Source of the DNA: an uncultured Collinsella sp.
Lineage (GTDB): Bacteria; Actinomycetota; Coriobacteriia; Coriobacteriales; Coriobacteriaceae
Assembly (NCBI GenBank): GCA_900552425.1
Contig: URZR01000038.1
Span: 1 to 12,114 of the forward strand
Length of the DNA stretch: 12,114 nucleotides
Direction of reading: 5' to 3'
The notes below the pieces were generated by a model. That model ran no database searches. It was not told the origin of the DNA and was given only the letters and a program-made list of their open reading frames with translations. Each line of letters opens with the position of its first letter. The stretch's first letter is position 1. Both the position numbers and the translations under genes were made by a program. Shown piece by piece: positions 6,747 through 12,114 of this stretch.

Positions 6747-7577
6747 TTAGGCCTCGGCGGTCTCGTGCGGGGCAATGGCCTCGACGGCAGAGACGGCCTT
6801 GGGCAGCATGCCATCGGGCAGCGCGGTCTCGACTTCACCCTTATCGCAGGCCTCGGCGAGTGCCGGATTGATGGGAAGCTGCCCTAGGATCTCGAGGTTG
6901 TAACGCTCGGCGACCTCGGGGAGCTTGCTCTTGCCAAAGACTTCGATCTTCTTGCCGCAATCGGGGCACTCGATATAGCTCATATTTTCGACGATTCCCA
7001 GAATGGGGACGTTCATCTTCTCGGCCATGTTGACCGCCTTGGCGACGATCATCGAGACCAGATCCTGCGGGCTCGTGACGATGACGATGCCGTCGACGGG
7101 CAGCGACTGGAAGACGGTGAGCGCGACGTCGCCTGTTCCCGGAGGCATGTCGACCAGCAGGTAGTCGATGGGACCCCACGAGGTCTCGCTCCAGAACTGC
7201 CTAATGGCGCCTGCGATGACCGGACCGCGCCAAAGGACGGGGTCGGTCTCGTTTTGGAGCAGCAGGTTGGAGCTCATGACCTTGACGCCGTGCTCGGAGA
7301 TTTCGGGCAGCATAAGGTTGCCAAGGGCATGGACGTGGCGTCCGCTCATACCGAACATCTTGGGGATAGAGGGACCGGTGATGTCGGCATCGAGGACGCC
7401 GACCTTGTGGCCGTGACGGGCAAGCTCGGTGGCGATGGCACCGGTGACAAACGACTTGCCGACACCGCCCTTGCCGGAAAGCACGGCGATGACGCGTTTG
7501 ACCTCGGACAGCGTGTTCTCCTCAAATTGCGACGGCGACGTTTGTCCGCCGGCGGCCTGTGCGTGCTCGCAACCCAT
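6747..7577 (-). CDS. mrp: Mrp/ApbC (NBP35-like) P-loop ATPase, iron-sulfur carrier
   Basis: A 276-residue cytoplasmic SIMIBI-class P-loop ATPase of the Mrp/ApbC/NBP35 group. Characterised members bind a 4Fe-4S cluster between two subunits and deliver it to apo-enzymes. Visible are the deviant Walker A G-K-G-G-V-G-K-S (35-42), D-A-D-I-T-G-P-S-I-P (63-72), V-D-M-P-P-G-T-G-D (142-150) and the cluster-binding C-x-x-C (Cys204 and Cys207). The N-terminal DUF59 domain found in many actinobacterial homologues is absent, giving the short form. The ATG at 7577 follows AAAGGAG (complement of 7584-7590) by six bases. An in-frame ATG at 7634 would lie upstream of that ribosome site and overlap the predicted promoter. 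It heads a probable operon with the BaiN-like gene. Cluster carriage is inferred from family and the C-x-x-C pair. Confidence 0.92.
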   Translation of the reverse strand: MGCEHAQAAGGQTSPSQFEENTLSEVKRVIAVLSGKGGVGKSFVTGAIATELARHGHKVGVLDADITGPSIPKMFGMSGRHVHALGNLMLPEISEHGVKVMSSNLLLQNETDPVLWRGPVIAGAIRQFWSETSWGPIDYLLVDMPPGTGDVALTVFQSLPVDGIVIVTSPQDLVSMIVAKAVNMAEKMNVPILGIVENMSYIECPDCGKKIEVFGKSKLPEVAERYNLEILGQLPINPALAEACDKGEVETALPDGMLPKAVSAVEAIAPHETAEA

Positions 7578-7632
7578 GTGTGACTCCTTTGTAAATGTTG
7601 GGGCCGGGGCCCCGTGATGTGACACGAGCGTC

Positions 7633-7662
7633 ATTGTACCCTCGTTTGCGAGCGGGAGTCAT
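7633..7662 (-). promoter_or_regulatory. Candidate promoter of the mrp operon
   Basis: On the minus strand ATGACT (7662-7657) is followed after 18 bases by TACAAT (7638-7633), a good -10 with a fair -35. A start near 7625 would give a leader of about 45-50 bases carrying the mrp ribosome site. The spacer contains CTCG-CAAA-CGAG (7652-7641), a small inverted repeat that might be an operator. The leader contains GGGG/CCCC arms (7600-7603 and 7610-7613). Motif matching by eye only. Confidence 0.4.
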
Positions 7663-7673
7663 TTGCGATGCGT

Positions 7674-7708
7674 TTGGGCCGAGCGCGCTTACAATACGAT
7701 GGGCCCAA
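7674..7708 (-). repeat. Inverted repeat downstream of the LTA-synthase-like gene
   Basis: TTGGGCC (7674-7680) and GGCCCAA (7702-7708) are perfect 7-base complements around a 21-base loop, starting 14 bases after the stop codon of the membrane protein gene. No T-run follows on the minus strand, so this is a weak terminator candidate at best. It lies just upstream of the candidate mrp promoter and could act on either gene or be chance. Confidence 0.3.
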
Positions 7709-7722
7709 GCGAATGGGCGGGC

Positions 7723-9876
7723 TTACTGAACTTTGCTAGCAAACTCGAGGTACTGCATGCGCTGCAGCTTGTCGATCGTCGAGGCGTATGGGCTGTCTTC
7801 AGATTCCAAGTCGTAGCGCAGCCCGTCGGCGCCGAGATAGCCGGCGACATTGATGGTGGGCACATCTGACCTTGTTGCAAGCAGAGCCTTTTGATAGTTG
7901 GTGAGCGGGGCGCCGATCTTATTAAGGGTAATGGCCGCAATCTCGTTTGCCCCGACGGTATCGTAGACGTTGAGCTCGGTATTGCCGGCGATCTCATAGT
8001 TAGCCCAGACGAGATATGTCGACTGATAGATACGGAAAGCGTGGCTTGCCGTATCTTCCTGAGGGTACAGCTCGTCGTTGAGAGTCGTTGCGGCACTCGG
8101 CTGATGGTCGCCAAAAAAGACAAGAACAACCGGTCTGCCGATATTGCGGAGCTCGTTGATAAAGTACTCGAGGTCCCGGTCGGATGCGTTGATGCAGGTG
8201 AGATAGGTGTTGAGCGCGCTATTGGCACCCTCGCTGGCTCCCTCGACCCAATAGTTTGTCAGCTCTTCGGCGGGAACGGTGCCATAGTCGTAGCCGCCGT
8301 GATTTTGCATCGTGACGTCAAAGATGAACTGCGGCGCTTCGTCGGTTCTAAGCAGGTCGAGTATCTTGTCGTAGGTGGCGTAGTCGCATACGCCGGCATG
8401 GTAATAGGGCGCACCTTCGAAATCGCCGATTGAAAGAAAGTCTCCAAAGCCCAGCTGCTGATAGATTTTATCTCGATGGTAGTTGACGGGGTTTTGCGGG
8501 TGCATAGCGGTAGTGGTATACCCAAGCTCTTTAAGGTCCTTTGCCAGGCTGTTTACGCCATTCATCTGATACAGCTGATAGGGGATCTTGCCTAATCCGA
8601 CAAAGGCCGTTGTCGCTCCGGTCAAAAATTCGAATTCGGAGTTCGCCGTTCCGCCACCGGCGACCGAAGCGAGCATGGTGCCGCGAACAAGTGTGTCGGG
8701 AAGCGAGTTGTAGAATGCGGGGCCGAAGTACCCGGCCGCCTGGAGCTGCTCAAAGCACGAAAGGTCGCTAAAACTCTCGTTCATGACGGCAACAATCGTC
8801 GGCTTGATTTCATTGAACTGGGCAACGGCCGCCGCGCGCTGTTCGCTCGAGCCATATGTGCTGTCGTAGACGGCGGCGAGCTCCTGCTCGATGCTCTGTG
8901 CCTCATCGGGCGTATAGTCTTCGGGCTTCTCAATGGGCAACTCGTTGACCATTTCGGTGAACGAAGTGATAAAACCCTGAGACGCATACGTGGTGATGGG
9001 CTGCCAACGGTCAAATCCAAAATCCAGCGCCTGCTCCAAGTCGATGTTGGAAAAGCCTGAGAGCCCCACAACGGTCACTAGCAGAAAAGCACAGAGGTTA
9101 GCGGCGATAGCGGGGAAGACATGGGTGGGCGTACGGAGCTTTCGCGGTCGGATGAGCGAAAGAAGCCCCAGGGAAATCTCCAGCAGGGCGAGAGAGGTTA
9201 CGATTCCGGCGGTAAAGGTAAACTCGTATCCCTCGCTCACTTCCATTGCGGTGCCAAGGGCCAAGATATCGCTTGGCAGGATGGCTTCGCCTTTAAACGT
9301 TATGACGAAGTGCTCGGCAATGCCAAGGACGCAACAGACGACGGGCACGAGGACCATGACGCCTCCATGACGCTGTCCCAGCAAATAAAGGGAGAGCAGA
9401 ACCGTCGCGAGCAACCCGACGGAAAACCCGAATGAGTTGGCGGGAATGCGATAGAACGTTTCGTTGCAGGCAATTTCGATTGAAACGAACGAGAGCGCTG
9501 AAACAGCGGCGATGACAAGGATGTCGCGGCAAATACAGGCAACCGTTCCCGTCGCAAGGTCGGTTTGGTCGATAAGTCCCGAAACCAAGGGCTCGACAAG
9601 AAGCATGACGGCGGCAGCACCGAGCGCCGAATAAGAAAGGACCCATAGGGAGCTGCCCTCATTTACGAGCGATTGATTCGTAATCCATGCAGCTACCACG
9701 CCGAGCGGGATGAGGAGCGTCGCGCACCAAAAGACGCGGGCAATGGGTGGCTTTTCGTTGCGTTTGATTGAAAAATACACGCGCACGACGACGGCGGCCA
9801 CGATAAGGACGGCGATGAATATGGGCAGATTGGCCATGTCGCTCGAAGTGATTTCAAGGGGGATATCTTCGGTCAT
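7723..9876 (-). CDS. LTA synthase family membrane phosphotransferase/sulfatase-fold protein
   Basis: A 717-residue protein with about eight hydrophobic segments in the first 275 residues (roughly 17-37, 48-66, 76-98, 114-135, 152-167, 171-190, 223-241, 253-272), then an extracytoplasmic alkaline-phosphatase-fold domain (about 358-660). Relative to S. aureus LtaS, the catalytic set appears intact: Glu367 in M-N-E-S-F, the Thr410 nucleophile in G-G-T-A-N-S-E-F, Arg468 in Y-H-R-D-K, His526 in Q-N-H-G-G, and Asp590-His591 in F-G-D-H-Q-P. A Tyr replaces the Trp near the Arg. The family transfers glycerol-phosphate or related groups from lipids to cell-surface glycans. The acceptor here is unknown, and LtaS itself has five membrane segments. 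The ATG at 9876 has AGAGGA shortly upstream. The extension to 9951 lacks such a site and would cross the predicted promoter. Divergent from uvrA. Family is firm, exact reaction unknown. Confidence 0.88.
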   Translation of the reverse strand: MTEDIPLEITSSDMANLPIFIAVLIVAAVVVRVYFSIKRNEKPPIARVFWCATLLIPLGVVAAWITNQSLVNEGSSLWVLSYSALGAAAVMLLVEPLVSGLIDQTDLATGTVACICRDILVIAAVSALSFVSIEIACNETFYRIPANSFGFSVGLLATVLLSLYLLGQRHGGVMVLVPVVCCVLGIAEHFVITFKGEAILPSDILALGTAMEVSEGYEFTFTAGIVTSLALLEISLGLLSLIRPRKLRTPTHVFPAIAANLCAFLLVTVVGLSGFSNIDLEQALDFGFDRWQPITTYASQGFITSFTEMVNELPIEKPEDYTPDEAQSIEQELAAVYDSTYGSSEQRAAAVAQFNEIKPTIVAVMNESFSDLSCFEQLQAAGYFGPAFYNSLPDTLVRGTMLASVAGGGTANSEFEFLTGATTAFVGLGKIPYQLYQMNGVNSLAKDLKELGYTTTAMHPQNPVNYHRDKIYQQLGFGDFLSIGDFEGAPYYHAGVCDYATYDKILDLLRTDEAPQFIFDVTMQNHGGYDYGTVPAEELTNYWVEGASEGANSALNTYLTCINASDRDLEYFINELRNIGRPVVLVFFGDHQPSAATTLNDELYPQEDTASHAFRIYQSTYLVWANYEIAGNTELNVYDTVGANEIAAITLNKIGAPLTNYQKALLATRSDVPTINVAGYLGADGLRYDLESEDSPYASTIDKLQRMQYLEFASKVQ

Positions 9877-9896
9877 GGACGTTCCTCTGGTACAGC

Positions 9897-9925
9897 AAAT
9901 TAAGTTCAGTATTAGATTACTGTAA
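9897..9925 (-). promoter_or_regulatory. Candidate promoter of the LTA-synthase-like gene
   Basis: On the minus strand TTACAG (9925-9920) and TAATTT (9902-9897) are separated by 17 bases in a locally AT-rich stretch. A start near 9890 would leave a leader of about 14 bases including AGAGGA. TAATACT within the spacer is an alternative -10. The leader length is short and the boxes are imperfect. Confidence 0.35.
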
Positions 9926-9994
9926 CCTTTCCACGGCATTTCGAGAAACAAAGCGCCCGATACGCAAAGCTAAAGGTCTGCGAATCTTGTATTA

Positions 9995-10008
9995 CGAACA
10001 TCTGTGCG
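9995..10008 (+). promoter_or_regulatory. Probable LexA (SOS) box upstream of uvrA
   Basis: CGAAC-ATCT-GTGCG matches the Gram-positive/actinobacterial LexA consensus CGAAC-N4-GTTCG at nine of ten fixed positions (GTGCG in place of GTTCG). It lies 61 bases before the uvrA ATG. If TAAACT (10021-10026) is the -10, the box covers the -35 region, the expected place for repression. If TATGAT (10036-10041) is the -10, the box lies just upstream of the -35. uvrA is a classic SOS gene, which supports the call. LexA itself is not in the window. Confidence 0.6.
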
Positions 10009-10020
10009 CGTCGAGTGCGC

Positions 10021-10041
10021 TAAACTCATCGGCAGTATGAT
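10021..10041 (+). promoter_or_regulatory. uvrA: Candidate -10 elements for uvrA
   Basis: TAAACT (10021-10026) and TATGAT (10036-10041) are both possible -10 boxes. Neither has a convincing -35, since the upstream positions overlap or follow the LexA-like site. Two SD-like runs follow, TAGGAGG (10051-10057) and AAGGAG (10059-10064). The second is correctly spaced for the ATG at 10070. Confidence 0.3.
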
Positions 10042-10069
10042 TCGATGCAATAGGAGGCAAGGAGCTTCC

Positions 10070-12114
10070 ATGTCTGATTCCTCTATCGTTATTCGCGGCG
10101 CTCGTGAGCACAACCTCCGTGATATCGATGTTTCCATTCCGCGTGACCAACTCGTGGTCATTACCGGTCTTTCTGGCTCGGGCAAGAGTTCGCTGGCATT
10201 CGACACTATCTATGCCGAGGGCCAGCGTCGATATGTCGAGAGCCTTTCGAGTTATGCGCGCCAGTTCTTGGGCCAGATGGACAAACCCGACTTGGATTCA
10301 ATCGACGGCCTTTCGCCGGCGGTGTCGATCGACCAAAAGACGACATCTAAAAACCCTCGCTCGACGGTTGGCACCGTAACCGAGATTTATGACTATCTGC
10401 GCCTGCTGTTCGCCCGTGTGGGCACCCCGCACTGTCCCGAATGCGGCCGTGTCATTGAGCGCCAAACCACCGACCAGGTCGCCGATAAGGTCCTGGCGGC
10501 GGGAGAGGGTCGTCGTGCGTTTGTGCTGGCACCGGTGGTGCGCGGGCGAAAAGGCGAGTACACCAAACTGTTTGAGGACCTTCGCGCCGAGGGCTTTAGC
10601 CGCGTGCGTGTCGACGGTGAAGTGCGCTCGCTCGACGATCCGATCGATCTGGACAAGAAGTTCAAGCACGATATCGAGGTCGTGGTCGATCGCATCGTGA
10701 TCCGTGAGAACTCTCTGGGCCGTATCGCCGAGTCTGTTGAGCAGGCGACTGCGCTGGCGCACGGCAATGTGAACGTATACTTGCTGCCCGACCGCGACGC
10801 TCCCGAGGGGACCGAAGGCGAGTTGCTGGAGTATTCGCTGGCGTTAGCGTGCCCGGAGCATGGACACTCCATCGATGACTTGCAGCCGCGTGACTTCTCG
10901 TTCAACGCGCCCTATGGCGCGTGCCCCGAGTGCGATGGCCTGGGCTTTAAGAAGACGGTCGACGCCGAGGCCCTAATCGAAGACCCCTCGAAGTCGATCG
11001 CCGACGGGGTCTTTGGCAGCCTGTTTGGCAACTCTAACTACTATCCGCAGATTTTCGCTGCGGTTTGTAAGCACTTCAAGGTGAGCGTCGATACGCCGTG
11101 GGAGGATCTGCCTCCGCGGGTGCGTCGCGCGTTTTTAGACGGCATGGGCGACCAGAAGATTTCGGTCGACTATCAAAAGCTCGATGGGCGCCGTAGCCAG
11201 TGGGACACCAAGTTCTCGGGCGTGCGCAATATCCTGTACGAGCGCTATACCGAGACGACGAATGAGAACACCAAGGCGCGCTTGGAGAAGTACATCCGCG
11301 AGGAGCCGTGCTCGAGTTGCCATGGTGCTCGTCTGCGCCCCGAGATGCTCGCCGTTACCGTAGGCGGTAAGTCCATTTACGAGGTCTGCTGTCTATCGTG
11401 CCGCGAGTCGCTCGAGTTTTTTGAGGGCTTGGAGCTTACCGAGCGCCAACAATATATCGGCGGGCGCATCGTTAAGGAAATCCTGGAGCGCCTGCGCTTT
11501 CTGGTCGATGTCGGACTCGACTATCTGACCCTCGACCGTGCCTCGGCGACGCTTTCCGGAGGCGAGGCCCAGCGCATTCGCCTGGCAACGCAGATCGGCG
11601 CCGGCCTCATGGGTGTGCTGTACATTTTGGACGAGCCGTCGATCGGCCTCCATCAGCGCGATAACGAGCGCCTGATCAAGACGCTTGAGCGCCTACGCGA
11701 TATCGGCAATACCGTCATCGTCGTCGAGCATGATGAGGATACGATTCGTGCTGCCGATTATGTGATCGACATGGGCCCCGGCGCGGGCGTGAACGGCGGA
11801 TACATGGTCGCCGCGGGAACGCCTGCCGATATCATGGCGTGCCCCGATTCGATGACGGGTGCCTACCTGACCGGCAAGCGAATGATTCGGGTTCCCGATG
11901 AACGCCGCAAGCCCGGTCGTGGCTGCCTTAAGATCACGGGCGCCCGCGCCAACAACCTCAAAAACGTTACCGCCAAGATCGAGTTTGGTACGCTTACGGT
12001 TGTTACCGGCGTGTCGGGATCGGGCAAGAGCTCCCTGGTTACCGACACCATTGCGCCTGCGCTTACGAATGCCATTCACCGTTCGACGCGTCCTGTGGGC
12101 CCGTACAAAAAGCT
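10070..12114 (+). CDS. uvrA: Excinuclease ABC subunit A (UvrA), 3' end beyond window
   Basis: The damage-sensing, dimeric ABC-type ATPase of nucleotide excision repair, which finds lesions and loads UvrB. The frame is open from ATG 10070 to the window end, giving 681 complete codons of roughly 940 expected. Visible are the first Walker A G-L-S-G-S-G-K-S (33-40), C-P-E-C (122-125), the zinc-module pair C-P-E-H (261-264) and C-P-E-C (285-288), C-S-S-C (414-417), the ABC signature L-S-G-G-E-A-Q-R (495-502), Walker B I-L-D-E-P (519-523), and the second Walker A G-V-S-G-S-G-K-S (647-654). The second signature and Walker B lie past the edge. AAGGAG at 10059-10064 fixes the start. His264 replaces a Cys found in E. 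coli. His at this place occurs in other bacterial UvrA proteins and can bind zinc. Likely LexA-controlled through the box at 9995-10008. Confidence 0.98.
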   Translation, partial: MSDSSIVIRGAREHNLRDIDVSIPRDQLVVITGLSGSGKSSLAFDTIYAEGQRRYVESLSSYARQFLGQMDKPDLDSIDGLSPAVSIDQKTTSKNPRSTVGTVTEIYDYLRLLFARVGTPHCPECGRVIERQTTDQVADKVLAAGEGRRAFVLAPVVRGRKGEYTKLFEDLRAEGFSRVRVDGEVRSLDDPIDLDKKFKHDIEVVVDRIVIRENSLGRIAESVEQATALAHGNVNVYLLPDRDAPEGTEGELLEYSLALACPEHGHSIDDLQPRDFSFNAPYGACPECDGLGFKKTVDAEALIEDPSKSIADGVFGSLFGNSNYYPQIFAAVCKHFKVSVDTPWEDLPPRVRRAFLDGMGDQKISVDYQKLDGRRSQWDTKFSGVRNILYERYTETTNENTKARLEKYIREEPCSSCHGARLRPEMLAVTVGGKSIYEVCCLSCRESLEFFEGLELTERQQYIGGRIVKEILERLRFLVDVGLDYLTLDRASATLSGGEAQRIRLATQIGAGLMGVLYILDEPSIGLHQRDNERLIKTLERLRDIGNTVIVVEHDEDTIRAADYVIDMGPGAGVNGGYMVAAGTPADIMACPDSMTGAYLTGKRMIRVPDERRKPGRGCLKITGARANNLKNVTAKIEFGTLTVVTGVSGSGKSSLVTDTIAPALTNAIHRSTRPVGPYKK

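Noticed and set aside
10298..10762. Minus-strand open frame opposite uvrA
   Set aside because: Falls within the conserved UvrA ATPase and zinc-module coding sequence. Not supported as a gene.
10850..10933. Loss of a zinc ligand in UvrA (C-P-E-H in place of C-P-x-C)
   Set aside because: His at this position is seen in other bacterial UvrA proteins and can coordinate zinc, so it is not taken as a defect.
1..12114. Mobile element, CRISPR array or defence island
   Set aside because: No spaced direct repeats, transposase, integrase, toxin-antitoxin or nuclease-defence genes were found. All large frames are explained by housekeeping or enzyme families.

Overview
The window looks like a chromosomal housekeeping segment from a moderately GC-rich actinobacterium. 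The gene types, the style of UvrA and UvrB, and the strong AAGGAG-type ribosome sites best fit the Coriobacteriia (Collinsella-like). This assignment rests on recognising protein style and has not been checked by any search. No tRNA, rRNA, CRISPR array, transposase, integrase or phage gene was seen, and there is no gene-free stretch longer than about 200 bases.

Layout: (1) Bases 1-53 hold what may be the last codons of an upstream gene and a strong intrinsic terminator. (2) Bases 181-3688, plus strand: coaE (dephospho-CoA kinase) overlaps a small membrane-anchored lytic transglycosylase gene by 8 bases. After 51 bases comes uvrB, which may have its own promoter. A long hairpin terminator follows at 3693-3734. 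(3) Bases 3754-9876, minus strand: read in the direction of transcription, this is an LTA-synthase-like membrane phosphotransferase/sulfatase-fold protein, then an Mrp/ApbC P-loop iron-sulfur carrier, then an HI0933/BaiN-type flavoprotein whose GTG start abuts the Mrp stop, then a COG2509-type flavoprotein. A terminator-like hairpin lies just ahead of the COG2509 gene's ribosome site. (4) Bases 9877-10069 are a divergent control region with a likely LexA (SOS) box on the uvrA side. (5) From 10070 to the window end is uvrA, complete through its second Walker A motif and cut off by the window edge.

How the genes relate: UvrA and UvrB are partners in nucleotide excision repair. Here their genes share a strand but are separated by a four-gene block on the opposite strand. 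In that block Mrp and the first flavoprotein look translationally coupled, and the second flavoprotein lies downstream behind a possible attenuator. Mrp plus two orphan flavoproteins is the part of the window with the least established biology. I see no clear new defence or mobile system. The best leads are this redox cluster, the hairpin inside it, and the apparently different control of uvrA and uvrB.
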